Positions 45,219 to 55,569 are shown, numbered from the stretch's first letter. The stretch: 64,000 nt of DNA from Streptomyces sp. NBC_00237 (GCF_026342435.1 NZ_JAPEMT010000001.1:2412501-2476500), one strand, 5' to 3'. Made by a program: numbers and translations. The notes: generated by a model not told the origin, from the letters alone.

Positions 45219-46835
45219 ATGCACCTACGCAGCGCCGCCACCGCCCTCACCGGCACGGCCCTCCTGCTCGCCGGAACCGCGACGGCCGTGCGCCCCGCGA
45301 CCGCAGCCGACAGCCCCGACCTGGCCCGCTTCTACGACCAGAAGCTCGCCTGGGGCGACTGCGAGGGCGAGGAGCAGCCCAAGGGCGGCACCGCCCTCAA
45401 GGGCATGGAGTGCTCCCGGCTCACCGTCCCGATCGACTACGCGAACCCCGCCCTCGGCACCATCACCCTCGCGGTCGGCCGATATCGCAGTACCGGCACC
45501 GGATCCGGCACGGGTGCCAGCGCGAGCCCCAGCTCCGGCGGCGGCGACCGCATCGGCTCCCTCGTCTTCAACTTCGGCGGACCCGGCGCCTCCGGCCTCA
45601 CCACGCTCGCCGAGGCCAAGGACACGTACAGGAGCCTCGGCAAGCGGTACGACCTCGTCAGCTTCGATCCGCGCGGGGTGGGCCGCAGTTCGCCCGTCAA
45701 CTGCGGGAAAGAGGCCGAGGAGGAGCTGGAGGACGGAGACGGGGCTCCGCAGGTCCCGCCCGGTGACGCACCCCTCGACCACGGCGACCTGGTCAAGGAG
45801 CTCAAGGACATCGCCGCCGCCTGCGCCCAGCACACCGGCAAGCTGCTCCCGCACGTCGGCACCATCAACGTCTCCCGCGACTTGGACGTCCTGCGCCAGG
45901 CCCTCGGCGACGAGAAGCTGAACTACATGGGGATCTCGTACGGGACCCGGCTCGGATCGGTCTACGCGGCGCAGTTCCCCGACAGGTCGGGGCGGCTGGT
46001 CCTGGACGCCGTGGACACCCTCACCGAGAACTCCCGCGTTTCCGGGCTGAACCAGGCGCGTGCCTTCCAGAAGGCGTTCGAAGCCTTCCTCGCCACCTGC
46101 GCCGACCAGAAGCAGAACTGCCCGCTCGGCAGCACCACCGCCGAGGCCACCCGCACCGTCGACCGTGTCGTCGCCGCCCTCACCCGCAAGCCCGTGCGGG
46201 ACGAGGCGGGCAACCCCTTCGGCGTCGCCGACCTGCGCGGCGCGCTGTCCATCTCGCTGTACGCCGCCCAGGCATGGCCCGCGCTCGCCCAGGGCATCGC
46301 CGACCTCGACCAGGACGGCGACCCGGGCATCCTCGTCGAGATCAACTCGCTGGCCGACGAGCCCGGCAACGGCGAGGAGGCCCTGATCGCCGTCAACTGC
46401 GCCGACGACCCCGACCGAGGCGCCGTCTCCGAGAAGGAACTCGCCACGATCGAGAAGGAGTTCACCGAGGCGTCCCCGGTCTTCGGCCGCGACATGGTCG
46501 GCGGTGCGATCTCCTGCACCGGATGGCCCGCCGGTACCGATTACATCCGGAACGTGGAGAACGTCTCCGGGCCCCAGGTGCTGCTGATCGGCACCAAGGG
46601 CGACCCCGCCACCCCGTACCGGTGGACCGAGGAGACCGCGCGGCGGCTCGGCAACGCGGTCGTGCTGCAGTACGACGGCGAGGGCCACGGCGCGTACGGC
46701 AGTTCCCCGTGCATCCGCGAGAAGACCGACGCCTATCTCGTCGACGGGACCCTCCCCGCCGACGGCACGGCCTGCCCGGCGGTGCCGCCGGGGGAGCCGG
46801 GCGACGAGCTGCCGGAGACCCTGCCGGGTACGTGA
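45219..46835 (+). CDS. Secreted alpha/beta-hydrolase (tripeptidyl aminopeptidase-like)
   Basis: 538 residues from the ATG at 45219 (GAAAGG 10 bases upstream; a GTG at 45201 is the alternative). Signal peptide MHLRSAATALTGTALLLAG. Core motifs: NFGGPGASG (oxyanion), YMGISYGTRLG (nucleophile Ser), FDPRGVGRSSPVNC, and C-terminal LIGTKGDPATPYRW (acid) and GEGHGAYG (His). This is the SlpD/SlpE or tripeptidyl aminopeptidase family of Streptomyces, related to the lipoprotein at 15261-16661. A Ser/Gly-rich loop (GTGSGTGASASPSSGGG) is inserted near residue 95. Confidence 0.88.
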   Translation: MHLRSAATALTGTALLLAGTATAVRPATAADSPDLARFYDQKLAWGDCEGEEQPKGGTALKGMECSRLTVPIDYANPALGTITLAVGRYRSTGTGSGTGASASPSSGGGDRIGSLVFNFGGPGASGLTTLAEAKDTYRSLGKRYDLVSFDPRGVGRSSPVNCGKEAEEELEDGDGAPQVPPGDAPLDHGDLVKELKDIAAACAQHTGKLLPHVGTINVSRDLDVLRQALGDEKLNYMGISYGTRLGSVYAAQFPDRSGRLVLDAVDTLTENSRVSGLNQARAFQKAFEAFLATCADQKQNCPLGSTTAEATRTVDRVVAALTRKPVRDEAGNPFGVADLRGALSISLYAAQAWPALAQGIADLDQDGDPGILVEINSLADEPGNGEEALIAVNCADDPDRGAVSEKELATIEKEFTEASPVFGRDMVGGAISCTGWPAGTDYIRNVENVSGPQVLLIGTKGDPATPYRWTEETARRLGNAVVLQYDGEGHGAYGSSPCIREKTDAYLVDGTLPADGTACPAVPPGEPGDELPETLPGT

Positions 46836-46993
46836 CGCGCTCCCGTCAAGCCGGTCCGGCGGGTCTCCGACGCGCTCCCCTGCGCACCGGCCCCGACCGC
46901 CCCACAGGTATCGTCGGGACGCAACGGCGCACCGCCCGTCCGCCCGTGGCGGCGCGGTCCCGCACCACCCGCACCGCACCCGTGGAGACCGCC

Positions 46994-47425
46994 ATGTCCG
47001 GCAGCACGTCCGCCGCCCGCCGTACCGTCCTCAAGGGCGCCGCACTCGCCGGGGCCGCCGGGCTCGGCGCCGCCGCCTGCTCCACCGAGTCCAAGCTCGG
47101 GCACGCCGAGACGCCGACCCCCACCGCTCCGGTCGACCTCGGCGACCCGGCGGCCGTGCCGGTCGGCGGCTCCAAGCTGTACCGGGAGCAGCGCGTGATC
47201 GTGAGCTGCCCGAAGAAGGGCGAGTACAAGGCGTTCAGCGCCCAGTGCACCCACGCGGGCTGCCTGCTCGACAAGGTCGAGGCCAACGAGGGCAACTGCC
47301 CCTGCCACGGCAGCCGGTTCGACACCACAACAGGCCAGGTGCTCCTGGGCCCCGCGACCGCCCCGCTGCCCGCCGTCCCGGTCAAGCTGAAGGACGGCAA
47401 GCTGGTCGCGGGCCCGGACGCCTGA
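46994..47425 (+). CDS. Exported Rieske [2Fe-2S] protein
   Basis: 143 residues. The N terminus ARRTVLKGAALAGAAGLGAAAC has a twin-arginine motif and a lipobox-like AAAC, so a Tat-exported lipoprotein is likely. Rieske ligands are CTHAGC and CPCHGS (C-x-H ... C-x-x-H), with the LGPATAPLP segment after them. An electron-transfer protein on the outer side of the membrane; partners are not visible nearby. The gene stands alone, 158 bases after the peptidase gene. Confidence 0.9.
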   Translation: MSGSTSAARRTVLKGAALAGAAGLGAAACSTESKLGHAETPTPTAPVDLGDPAAVPVGGSKLYREQRVIVSCPKKGEYKAFSAQCTHAGCLLDKVEANEGNCPCHGSRFDTTTGQVLLGPATAPLPAVPVKLKDGKLVAGPDA

Positions 47426-47481
47426 ACCGGTCAGAACCGGTCACCGTCCGGTGGCCCGAACTGATCAGAAAGGGCCAGGGG

Positions 47482-48441
47482 CTACTCCCAGTCCCAGTCC
47501 ACCCCGAGGATCCCCGGCCGCACCCCCTGCTCCACGAAGTGCACCGTGCCGTGCCGCCCGCTCAGCGTCAGGTCCTGGCGCGCCGCCCTCGGCGCACCGG
47601 CCGTCGACTGGGCGAAGCGGCGGCACCGTACCGGCAGCGCCCGCTCGTCGAAGCGGACCTGGAGCACGTACTGCCCGCCCGCGAAGCGGAAGCCGCGCAC
47701 GTACTCGACGCTGGGCCCGCCGGTGCCGTCCTCGAAGCCGTACTCGAAGAAGTACGTGTCCCCGGCCCGCAGCCGCGCGTCGAACAGCAGCTCCGCGACG
47801 ACGAGCCCGGTCTCCCGGTGCCACCGCACCCGCCCGGTGCGGCAGTTCTCCCCGGCCCGCACCGCCACCCGGGACGGGTCGCACCCCGGGTCGCCGTGAT
47901 GCACGGCGAGATAGCGGTCGACGCCGTCCCGGTGCGCCCGCACCACGTGCTGCGAGTCGCGCCCCACCAGCTCCCGGTCGGGCCCGATGCGCACCCGCTC
48001 GTGGTGGCCGACGGTGTGCAGGCCGCCGTCGACCGGGGACTCCAGCTCCGACAGCAGCCGTTCCACCGAGCCCGACGCCTCCACCAGCGCCCGGTACGAG
48101 AGGCTCTGGGGTCTCTCGCCCTCGGCCGCCGCGCCCTCCGCGAGCAGCAGCCGGATCAGCGACTCGGCGGGCAGCCGCAGCACGTCCTCCAACTCCCGTA
48201 CGGCGCGCAGCGATTCCGGCCGCTGCGGACGCCGTGCGCCCTGCTGCCAGTAACTGAGGCTGGTCACCCCGACGGTGATGCCGCGCCCCGCCAGGTGGTG
48301 CCGTACGCGCTGCAACGGCAGTCCGCGCAGTGCCAGCGCGGCCCGCAGCGCCAGATGGAAGGGTCCGGTCCGCAGCAGCCGCTCCAGATCGGCCTCCTCC
48401 GGTACGAGGTCGTCGGCGTCCGGTGGCGGGTGCTGACGCAT
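47482..48441 (-). CDS. HTH-type regulator, divergent from the protease operon
   Basis: 319 residues from the ATG at 48441 (GGAGGAG 5 bases upstream). The first 95 residues contain a helix-turn-helix-like block (ALALRGLPLQRVRHHLAGRGITVGVTSLSYWQQGARRPQRPESLRAVRELEDVL), XRE-like. The rest (120-319) is a beta-rich region not recognised (GVDRYLAVHHGDPGCDPSRVAVRAGENCRTGRVRWHRETGLVVAELLFDARLRAGDTYFFEYGFED). From memory, similar Streptomyces proteins are annotated as regulators or hypothetical. It lies divergent from a C70-type protease gene, with palindromic GTGAACGTTCAC between them. Confidence 0.65.
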   Translation of the reverse strand: MRQHPPPDADDLVPEEADLERLLRTGPFHLALRAALALRGLPLQRVRHHLAGRGITVGVTSLSYWQQGARRPQRPESLRAVRELEDVLRLPAESLIRLLLAEGAAAEGERPQSLSYRALVEASGSVERLLSELESPVDGGLHTVGHHERVRIGPDRELVGRDSQHVVRAHRDGVDRYLAVHHGDPGCDPSRVAVRAGENCRTGRVRWHRETGLVVAELLFDARLRAGDTYFFEYGFEDGTGGPSVEYVRGFRFAGGQYVLQVRFDERALPVRCRRFAQSTAGAPRAARQDLTLSGRHGTVHFVEQGVRPGILGVDWDWE

Positions 48442-48460
48442 CACGGCTCCTCCGCAGGCA

Positions 48461-48472
48461 GTGAACGTTCAC
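48461..48472. promoter_or_regulatory. Palindrome GTGAACGTTCAC and two half-sites
   Basis: A perfect 12-bp palindrome, with GTTCAC half-sites again at 48534-48539 and 48554-48559 (20 bp apart), all in the divergent gap between the HTH gene and the protease gene. Candidate binding sites for the HTH protein. Confidence 0.6.
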
Positions 48473-48588
48473 GGCGGCACACCGCACCGGCATGCCGCCG
48501 TCGGCGAAGCGGGCTGGTGGGCGGGAACCTTCCGTTCACATCCGGGCCACCGCGTTCACAACCGCGCGTCATCCCGCATTGAAGCGTG

Positions 48589-48617
48589 TTGACCTGCACT
48601 CGACAACACCCGATGCT
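48589..48617 (+). promoter_or_regulatory. Promoter of the protease operon
   Basis: TTGACC (48589-48594), a 17-nt spacer and GATGCT (48612-48617), about 97 bases before the start codon and 30 bases after the second GTTCAC half-site. Confidence 0.55.
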
Positions 48618-48713
48618 CCTCAACAGCGTCCGGACGCGCTCCTCCACCTCTCTCAGCTCTCCACTTCGGTCGAGCTGGGGGAGATCCCCACCCCCCGCCC
48701 CGGGAGGAACGCG

Positions 48714-49373
48714 ATGCGCGATCGAAGCGACACCCGTCCCCGCAAGACCCTCAGACGGCTTTCCCCGGCCGTCCTGACCGCCGCACTGCTGCTCGCCGTC
48801 CCCACGGCGACGGCGACCGCTGCCCCCGTGCCCGGCGACCGTCCCGCCGCAGCCGCCCAGCAGGACGCGGCCCCGGCGGCAGCGCCCCTGCTCGCCGCCA
48901 AGCGCCTGAACATCACCATGCAGGCCCAGGAGAAGACCAACTGGTGCTGGGCCGCCGCCGGAAACACCATCGCCACCTGGTTCGGCCGCAACTACAGCCA
49001 GAACCAGTTCTGCAACGCCGCCTTCAACCGCAGCCAGAACACCACCTGCCCCAACAACCAGGCCACCCTGGGCAACGTCCAGACCGGCCTGCGCTGGGCG
49101 GGGATCAACCCGGGCTCCTACGTCACCGGCTGGCTGCGCTACCCGACCGTGCAGACCGAGATATCCGCCAACCGCCCGGTCGAGACCCGCATCCAGTGGT
49201 CCAGCGGCGGCGGCCACATGCACGTCATCTACGGCTACGACACCGCCAGCAACTGGGTCTACTGGGGCGACCCGTGGCAGACCAGCAGCCGCTACAACTG
49301 GGCCTCGCACGACTGGTACGTCAACAACAACGAGTTCTCCTGGACCCACTCGCTCTACAAGATCGGGGCGTGA
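48714..49373 (+). CDS. Secreted papain-like cysteine protease (C70/AvrRpt2-like)
   Basis: 219 residues from the ATG at 48714 (GGGAGG upstream). Signal peptide with basic start and LSPAVLTAALLLAVPTATATAAPVP. The mature enzyme has the papain-like set: QEKTNWCWAAAGNTIATWF (catalytic Cys in NWCWAA), GGGHMHVIYGYD (His) and VYWGDPW (Asp/Asn position). This is the C70 family, named after AvrRpt2. Cysteines FCNA and TTCPNN may form a disulfide. The propeptide-like region (about 35-60) is Ala/Pro-rich. It probably acts outside the cell. The downstream gene starts 4 bases after its stop. Confidence 0.85.
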   Translation: MRDRSDTRPRKTLRRLSPAVLTAALLLAVPTATATAAPVPGDRPAAAAQQDAAPAAAPLLAAKRLNITMQAQEKTNWCWAAAGNTIATWFGRNYSQNQFCNAAFNRSQNTTCPNNQATLGNVQTGLRWAGINPGSYVTGWLRYPTVQTEISANRPVETRIQWSSGGGHMHVIYGYDTASNWVYWGDPWQTSSRYNWASHDWYVNNNEFSWTHSLYKIGA

Positions 49374-49377
49374 CGCC

Positions 49378-50187
49378 ATGACACTCCACGCCAGCCACGT
49401 CCCCGCCAAGCACCTCCACCTCAGAGCCGCCGCCCTCGCCGCCGTCACCGCCACCCTGCTGCTCGGCGCGGCCACCGAGGCGGGCGCCGAGGAGACCCCG
49501 GCCCAGGGCGCCCACAAGGCGGCCACCGCACCCGCCACGCTGGACACCCTGTCGCGCTTCTTCGCCCGCGACGGCGCCGTCACCCGCAGCGCCGCCGCGC
49601 CCCGCGTCCAGAACGCCACCGTGCCCGTCCACACGCTCTCCGCCGCATTCGTCGCGGGCACGAAGGGCGCCGCGGCCTCGAAACTCGACTTCATGGCCAC
49701 CACCGCCGTCTCCTCCGACGGCCAGAAAGCCTCCCTGTGGATGGCACCTCAAGACGGTGCGTGGAAGGTCGTGAACATCGCCACCGGCGACGACGAGACC
49801 CGCTACGCCGCCGCCGGCGCCCGCGCACTCCCCGGCGGCACCGTCTTCCGCGAACCCCAGATCGACGCCTGGTACGTCCACGACGCGACCCGCGTCCTGC
49901 CCCTCGACGAGGACGCCACCAGCGCCGTCGGGGCGAAGGGCACCACCCTCGCCGCGTACCAGAGCCGCGTCCACAAGGCGTACGCCGACAAGCTCCCCGG
50001 CACCGCCTACGCCAAGCAGGGCAAGGCGGGCGGCTACGGAGCCCCCGCCGGGGCCGCCGCCGGGAACCCCGCCCCGGACGGCGGCGCCCTGAGCACCCCG
50101 GCCGCCGCCGGGGGAGCGGCCGTGCTCCTCGCCGCGGCAGGTCTCACCGCCGTACGCCTGCGCCGCCGTAAGGCCACACAGGCGTAG
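49378..50187 (+). CDS. Exported, C-terminally membrane-anchored partner of the protease
   Basis: 269 residues. Signal peptide (LRAAALAAVTATLLLGAATEAGA), an extracellular region of about 190 residues (SLWMAPQDGAWKVVNIATGDDETRYAAAGARAL, YVHDATRVLPLDEDATS, TTLAAYQSRVHKAYADKLPGT), then a Gly/Ala/Pro-rich linker and a C-terminal membrane helix followed by RLRRRK. No known domain is recognised. It lies 4 bases after the protease gene, so co-transcription is near certain. It could tether, mature or restrain the protease; no direct sequence evidence selects among these. Confidence 0.65.
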   Translation: MTLHASHVPAKHLHLRAAALAAVTATLLLGAATEAGAEETPAQGAHKAATAPATLDTLSRFFARDGAVTRSAAAPRVQNATVPVHTLSAAFVAGTKGAAASKLDFMATTAVSSDGQKASLWMAPQDGAWKVVNIATGDDETRYAAAGARALPGGTVFREPQIDAWYVHDATRVLPLDEDATSAVGAKGTTLAAYQSRVHKAYADKLPGTAYAKQGKAGGYGAPAGAAAGNPAPDGGALSTPAAAGGAAVLLAAAGLTAVRLRRRKATQA

Positions 50188-50238
50188 CGGTCGCAGGACC
50201 CGCACCACGGTCGGGGCGTCCCACCCGGGGCGCCCCGG

Positions 50239-50261
50239 CTGTCAGTGCCCGCAAGTAGGCT
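50239..50261 (+). promoter_or_regulatory. PafBC-type DNA-damage promoter of uvrC
   Basis: CTGTCAGTG (50239-50247), 8 bases, TAGGCT (50256-50261), then 7 bases to the ATG at 50269. Only the first base differs from the TTGTCAGTG consensus. Leaderless start. Confidence 0.85.
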
Positions 50262-50268
50262 GTGCGAC

Positions 50269-52311
50269 ATGGCCGACCCCTCCAGCTACCGTCCCAAGCC
50301 GGGCCAGATCCCCGACTCGCCGGGGGTCTACCGCTTCCGCGACGAGCACCGCCGGGTGATCTACGTCGGGAAGGCCAAGAGCCTGCGCCCGCGCCTGTCC
50401 TCGTACTTCCAGGACCTGGCCAATCTCCACCCGCGCACGCGCACCATGGTCACCACCGCCGCGTCCGTCGAGTGGACGGTCGTGTCCACCGAGGTCGAGG
50501 CGCTCCAGCTGGAGTACTCCTGGATCAAGGAGTACGACCCCCGGTTCAACGTCAAGTACCGCGACGACAAGAGCTATCCGCACCTCGCGGTGACGATGAA
50601 CGAGGAGTTCCCGCGCGTCCAGGTGATGCGCGGCCCCAAGAAGAAGGGCGTGCGCTACTTCGGCCCGTACGGACACGCCTGGGCGATCCGCGAGACCGTC
50701 GACCTGATGCTCCGGGTCTTCCCCGTACGCACCTGCTCCGCCGGGGTGTTCAAGCGCTCCGCCCAGATCGGCCGCCCCTGCCTGCTGGGCTACATCGGCA
50801 AGTGCGCCGCCCCCTGCGTCGGCAGGGTCACGCCCGAGGAGCACCGCGAACTGGCCGAGGACTTCTGCGACTTCATGGCCGGACGCACCGGCGCCCACCT
50901 CCAGCGCATCGAGCAGCAGATGATGATCGCCGCCGAGGACATGGAGTACGAGAGGGCCGCCCGTCTGCGCGACGACATAGAGGCGCTGAAGCGGGCCCTG
51001 GAGAAGAACGCGATCGTCTTCAACGACGCAACCGACGCCGACCTCGTCGCCCTCGCCGAGGACGAGCTCGAAGCCGCCGTGCAGATCTTCCACGTGCGCG
51101 GCGGACGCGTGCGCGGCCAGCGCGGCTGGATCACCGACAAGGTCGAGAACGTCGACACGTCCGGCCTCGTCGAGCACGCCCTCCAGCAGCTGTACGGCGA
51201 GGAGAGCGGCGACGCGGTGCCCAAGGAGGTGCTCGTCCCGGCGCTCCCCGACGACACGGCCGCCGTCAACCAGTGGCTGACCGCCAAGCGCGGCTCCAAC
51301 GTCTCGTTGCGCATCCCGCAGCGCGGCGACAAGAAGGACCTGATGGTGACGGTCCAGCGCAACGCACAGCAGTCCCTGGTGCTGCACAAGACCAAGCGCG
51401 CCTCCGACCTCACCACCCGCTCCCGCGCCCTGGAGGAGATCGCCGAGGCCCTCGGCCTGGACGGCGCGCCGCTGCGCGTCGAGTGCTACGACATCTCGCA
51501 CCTCCAGGGTGACGACGTCGTGGCCTCCATGGTGGTCTTCGAGGACGGCCTGGCCCGCAAGAGCGAGTACCGGCGCTTCGAGATCAAGGGCTTCGAGGGG
51601 CAGGACGACGTCCGCTCCATGCACGAGGTGATCACCCGGCGCTTCAAGCGGTACCTCGCCGCGAAGGAGAAGAGCGGCGACCTCATGGGCGGAGAGATCC
51701 CCGGGGAGGAGATCCGGGAGGACGAGGGCAGGCCCAAGCGCTTCGCGTATCCGCCGCAGCTCGTCGTGGTCGACGGCGGGCAGCCGCAGGTCGCCGCCGC
51801 CCAGCGGGCCCTGGACGAGCTGGGCATCGACGACGTCGCCGTCTGCGGCCTCGCCAAGCGCCTCGAAGAGGTCTGGCTGCCCGACGAGGACGACCCGGTG
51901 GTCCTGCCGCGCACCAGCGAAGGGCTCTACCTCCTCCAGCGGGTGCGTGACGAAGCCCACCGCTTCGCCATCACCTACCAGCGCGCCAAGCGGGCCAAGC
52001 GCTTCCGTGCCGGACCCCTGGACGACGTGCCCGGCCTGGGCGAGACCCGCAAGCAGGCGCTGATCAAACACTTCGGTTCGGTGAAGAAGCTGCGATCCGC
52101 CACAATTGACCAGATCTGCGAGGTTCCGGGGATCGGCCGCAAGACGGCCGAGACCGTCGCCGCGACCCTCGCCGCCGCGGCCCCTGCCGCACCCGCCGTG
52201 AACACGGCGACAGGAGAGATCATTGAGGACGACGAGGCCACCGCATCCGCGACGGCCCCGCCGGAGAACGGGGGAACCACGCATGACTCAGCAGAACAGC
52301 CCAGAGCCTGA
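50269..52311 (+). CDS. uvrC: Excinuclease ABC subunit C
   Basis: 680 residues. GIY-YIG nuclease (about 10-95; [31 protein letters not shown]), a cysteine-containing segment ([30 protein letters not shown]), a UVR motif ([24 protein letters not shown], about 222-245), the RNase H-like nuclease ([19 protein letters not shown] and [10 protein letters not shown]) and a C-terminal helix-hairpin-helix pair ([35 protein letters not shown]). Both incision activities are therefore present. The start is 50269, fixed by the damage promoter; an in-frame GTG lies inside it at 50245. It overlaps rapZ by 29 bases. Confidence 0.97.
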   Translation: MADPSSYRPKPGQIPDSPGVYRFRDEHRRVIYVGKAKSLRPRLSSYFQDLANLHPRTRTMVTTAASVEWTVVSTEVEALQLEYSWIKEYDPRFNVKYRDDKSYPHLAVTMNEEFPRVQVMRGPKKKGVRYFGPYGHAWAIRETVDLMLRVFPVRTCSAGVFKRSAQIGRPCLLGYIGKCAAPCVGRVTPEEHRELAEDFCDFMAGRTGAHLQRIEQQMMIAAEDMEYERAARLRDDIEALKRALEKNAIVFNDATDADLVALAEDELEAAVQIFHVRGGRVRGQRGWITDKVENVDTSGLVEHALQQLYGEESGDAVPKEVLVPALPDDTAAVNQWLTAKRGSNVSLRIPQRGDKKDLMVTVQRNAQQSLVLHKTKRASDLTTRSRALEEIAEALGLDGAPLRVECYDISHLQGDDVVASMVVFEDGLARKSEYRRFEIKGFEGQDDVRSMHEVITRRFKRYLAAKEKSGDLMGGEIPGEEIREDEGRPKRFAYPPQLVVVDGGQPQVAAAQRALDELGIDDVAVCGLAKRLEEVWLPDEDDPVVLPRTSEGLYLLQRVRDEAHRFAITYQRAKRAKRFRAGPLDDVPGLGETRKQALIKHFGSVKKLRSATIDQICEVPGIGRKTAETVAATLAAAAPAAPAVNTATGEIIEDDEATASATAPPENGGTTHDSAEQPRA

Positions 52312-53314
52312 CCGGGGCCCGGCAGCACCCACCGCCGTGCCGGAGCCGGAAACCGGCACCGCACCAGGCCCCGCACCGGGCCAGGACACCGACCGAGACG
52401 GAGCACACGTGAGTACGGGCACCACGCGGGAGACCGCCGAGGCCGCCGAGACGCCCATCCCCGAGCTGGTCATCATCTCCGGCATGTCCGGGGCGGGCCG
52501 CAGTACCGCCGCGAAGTGCCTGGAGGACCTCGGCTGGTTCGTCGTCGACAACCTGCCGCCCGCGCTGATCCCCACGATGGTGGAGCTCGGCGCCCGCTCC
52601 CAGGGCAACGTGGCCCGCATCGCCGTCGTCGTCGACGTCCGCGGCCGCCGCTTCTTCGACAACCTCCGCGAGTCCCTCGCCGACCTCGACGCCAAGGGCG
52701 TCACCCGGCGCATCGTCTTCCTGGAGTCCTCCGACGACGCCCTGGTCCGCCGCTTCGAGTCGGTCCGCCGCCCGCACCCCCTCCAGGGCGACGGCCGCAT
52801 CACCGACGGCATCGCCGCCGAGCGCGACCTGCTGCGCGAGCTGCGCGGCGACGCCGACCTGGTGATCGACACCTCCAGCCTCAACGTCCACGAACTGCGC
52901 GCCAAGATGGACGCCCAGTTCGCCGGGGACGAGGAACCGGAGCTGCGCGCCACCGTCATGTCGTTCGGCTACAAGTACGGCCTGCCCGTCGACGCCGACC
53001 TCGTCGTGGACTGCCGCTTCCTGCCCAACCCGCACTGGGTCCCCGAACTGCGCCCCTTCACCGGCCTCAACGAGGAGGTGTCCGGCTACGTCTTCAACCA
53101 GCCCGGCGCCAAGGAGTTCCTCGACCAGTACACCGAGCTGCTCCAGCTCATCGCCACCGGCTACCGCCGCGAGGGCAAGCGCTACGTCACCATCGCGGTC
53201 GGCTGCACGGGCGGCAAGCACCGCTCCGTGGCCATGTCCGAGAAGCTGGCCGCCCGCCTGGCCAGCGAGGGCGTCGAGACCGTCGTCGTACACCGGGACA
53301 TGGGGCGCGAGTGA
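52283..53314 (+). CDS. rapZ: RapZ family RNase adapter/nucleotide-binding protein
   Basis: 343 residues from the ATG at 52283, inside the end of uvrC. A disordered, acidic N terminus of about 58 residues precedes the P-loop [12 protein letters not shown] (about 67-78), then [46 protein letters not shown] and the C-terminal [10 protein letters not shown] motif of RapZ. Enteric RapZ delivers the sRNA GlmZ for cleavage; in actinobacteria the gene is always next to yvcK and whiA and its role is not the same. Translated together with its neighbours. Confidence 0.94.
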   Translation: MTQQNSPEPDRGPAAPTAVPEPETGTAPGPAPGQDTDRDGAHVSTGTTRETAEAAETPIPELVIISGMSGAGRSTAAKCLEDLGWFVVDNLPPALIPTMVELGARSQGNVARIAVVVDVRGRRFFDNLRESLADLDAKGVTRRIVFLESSDDALVRRFESVRRPHPLQGDGRITDGIAAERDLLRELRGDADLVIDTSSLNVHELRAKMDAQFAGDEEPELRATVMSFGYKYGLPVDADLVVDCRFLPNPHWVPELRPFTGLNEEVSGYVFNQPGAKEFLDQYTELLQLIATGYRREGKRYVTIAVGCTGGKHRSVAMSEKLAARLASEGVETVVVHRDMGRE

Positions 53315-54369
53315 CCAACCGCACCGTCCGGCTGCACCGCCTGCGCAGGGTCACCTCCGCGCTGGGCAGTGAGCCGTCCCCGCGCGCCGCGCGCGGCAGG
53401 CGCGGCGCCACGCCCAAGGTCGTCGCCCTCGGCGGCGGCATGGGCCTGTCCGCCTCGCTGGCCGCGCTGCGGCGCATCACGGGCGACCTGACCGCCGTCG
53501 TCACCGTCGCCGACGACGGCGGCTCCAGCGGCCGGCTCCGGGAGGAGCTGGGCGTGCTGCCCCCCGGCGACCTGCGCAAGGCCCTCGCGGCGCTGTGCGG
53601 GGACGACGACTGGGGGCAGACCTGGTCCCGGGTCATCCAGCACCGCTTCCAGTCCAAGGGCGACCTGCACGAGCACGCGGTCGGCAACCTGCTGATCGTC
53701 GCCCTGTGGGAGCAGCTCGGCGACCACGTGCAGGCCCTGGACCTGGTCGGCAAGCTCCTGGGAGCGCACGGCCGGGTGCTGCCCATGTCCGCGGTCCCGC
53801 TGGAGCTGGAGGCGCTCGTACGGGGCCACGACCCGGCGCGCCCCGACGACGTCGACACCGTACGGGGTCAGGCGACGGTGGCGCTGACCCCCGGCGAGGT
53901 CCAGTCGGTGCATCTCGTACCGCACGATCCGCCGGCCGTTCCGGAGGCCGTGGCGGCGGTTCGTGACGCCGACTGGGTGGTTCTCGGACCCGGTTCCTGG
54001 TTCTCCTCGGTGATCCCCCACCTGTTGGTGCCGGAACTGCTTGATGCCCTGGTGGAGACCAAGGCGAGGCGGATTCTGTCCCTCAATCTCGCGCCCCAGC
54101 CGGGCGAAACCGAGGGCTTTTCCCCGCAGCGTCATTTGGAGGTTTTGGCCCGACACGCCCCTAAACTCGCCCTCGACGTGGTGCTGGCCGATCAGGCCGC
54201 CGTGCCCGACCTTCCCTCACTCGCCGATGCCGCCAAGCGGTTCGGTGCGACGGTCGAGCTGGCGCCGGTGGCCCGGCCCGACGGAGCCCCCAAGCACGAC
54301 CCGGAGCTCCTGGCAGCCGCGTACGACCGTATTTTTCGGATGCATGGAAGGATCGGCCCATGGCGATGA
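53311..54369 (+). CDS. yvcK: YvcK family gluconeogenesis/cell-shape factor
   Basis: 352 residues. The GTG start overlaps the rapZ stop (GTGA). Residues 1-35 are basic. [73 protein letters not shown] and [25 protein letters not shown] are the CofD-like YvcK signatures; it binds UDP-sugars in Bacillus. It overlaps whiA by 10 bases. Always in the rapZ-yvcK-whiA order in Gram-positives. Confidence 0.93.
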   Translation: MTNRTVRLHRLRRVTSALGSEPSPRAARGRRGATPKVVALGGGMGLSASLAALRRITGDLTAVVTVADDGGSSGRLREELGVLPPGDLRKALAALCGDDDWGQTWSRVIQHRFQSKGDLHEHAVGNLLIVALWEQLGDHVQALDLVGKLLGAHGRVLPMSAVPLELEALVRGHDPARPDDVDTVRGQATVALTPGEVQSVHLVPHDPPAVPEAVAAVRDADWVVLGPGSWFSSVIPHLLVPELLDALVETKARRILSLNLAPQPGETEGFSPQRHLEVLARHAPKLALDVVLADQAAVPDLPSLADAAKRFGATVELAPVARPDGAPKHDPELLAAAYDRIFRMHGRIGPWR

Positions 54370-55523
54370 CGGCAGCGGTGAAGGACGAAATCTCCCGGCT
54401 CCCCGTCACCCGGACCTGCTGCAGAAAGGCAGAGGTCTCGGCGATCCTCCGGTTCGCGGGCGGCCTGCACCTGGTGAGCGGGCGCATCGTGATCGAGGCG
54501 GAGTTGGACATCAGCTATGCGGCGCGCAGGCTGAAGAAGGACATTCTGGAGATCTTCGGGCACAGCTCGGAGCTGGTGGTGATGGCCCCCAGCGGTCTGC
54601 GCAGGGGTTCGCGCTATCTCGTACGGGTCGTGGCGGGCGGCGATCAACTGGCACGCCAGACCGGCCTCGTGGACGGCCGTGGACGCCCCATCCGGGGACT
54701 TCCGCCCCAGGTGGTCTCCGGGGCCACCTGTGACGCCGAGGCGGCCTGGCGCGGGGCCTTCCTCGCGCACGGCTCCCTCACCGAGCCGGGCCGCTCGTCC
54801 TCCCTGGAGGTCACCTGCCCGGGCCCGGAGGCGGCGCTCGCGCTCGTCGGCGCGGCCCGCAGGCTCTCCATCGGAGCCAAGGCGCGCGAGGTGCGCGGCG
54901 TGGACCGGGTCGTCGTACGGGACGGCGACGCGATCGGCGCCCTGCTGACCCGGCTCGGCGCCCACGAGTCGGTACTGGCGTGGGAGGAGCGGCGGATGCG
55001 CCGCGAGGTCCGCGCCACCGCCAACCGGCTCGCCAACTTCGACGACGCCAACCTGCGCCGCAGCGCCCGCGCCGCCGTCGCCGCCGGTGCCCGCGTGCAG
55101 CGCGCGCTGGAGATCCTCGGCGAGGAGGTGCCCGAGCACCTCGCCGCGGCCGGACGGCTGCGCATGGAGCACAAGCAGGCGTCCCTGGAGGAGCTGGGCG
55201 CGCTCGCCGATCCGCCGCTCACCAAGGACGCGGTCGCGGGCCGCATCCGCCGCCTGCTCGCCATGGCGGACAAGCGGGCGCAGGATCTCGGCATCCCCGG
55301 TACGGAGTGCAATCTGACCGAGGACATGACCGAGGAGATCGAGGAGGAGATGGCCAAGGGACTCGCCGCCTCCCTGGCCAACGGCTCGATGGCGAACAGC
55401 TCCCTGGCGAACGGATCCCTGGCGAACAACGCCACGAGCAGCATGACGGGAACGATGGCGGCCGGGATGACGACCGGTATGACACCCGGGATGGCCAACG
55501 GTCTGGCGGCCGGAAGCTACTAG
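54360..55523 (+). CDS. whiA: Sporulation regulator WhiA with an unusual C-terminal tail
   Basis: 387 residues. N-terminal LAGLIDADG-like fold ([50 protein letters not shown]... [23 protein letters not shown]) and C-terminal DUF199 helix-turn-helix ([83 protein letters not shown]). WhiA works with WhiB to start sporulation septation. Streptomyces WhiA is normally about 328 residues; here a low-complexity tail of roughly 60 residues (repeats of [10 protein letters not shown] and MTxGM) follows. It is the last gene of the uvrC-rapZ-yvcK-whiA run. Confidence 0.94.
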   Translation: MAMTAAVKDEISRLPVTRTCCRKAEVSAILRFAGGLHLVSGRIVIEAELDISYAARRLKKDILEIFGHSSELVVMAPSGLRRGSRYLVRVVAGGDQLARQTGLVDGRGRPIRGLPPQVVSGATCDAEAAWRGAFLAHGSLTEPGRSSSLEVTCPGPEAALALVGAARRLSIGAKAREVRGVDRVVVRDGDAIGALLTRLGAHESVLAWEERRMRREVRATANRLANFDDANLRRSARAAVAAGARVQRALEILGEEVPEHLAAAGRLRMEHKQASLEELGALADPPLTKDAVAGRIRRLLAMADKRAQDLGIPGTECNLTEDMTEEIEEEMAKGLAASLANGSMANSSLANGSLANNATSSMTGTMAAGMTTGMTPGMANGLAAGSY

Positions 55524-55569
55524 TCCGCACCGTCCCCCGGTGGCGGACTTAATGACTCCGTTACAACTC

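Noticed and set aside
47465..48493. Alternative minus-strand frame over the HTH regulator
   Set aside because: Arg/Gly/Ala-rich with no recognisable domain; the neighbouring frame encodes the ordered protein with a ribosome-binding site.
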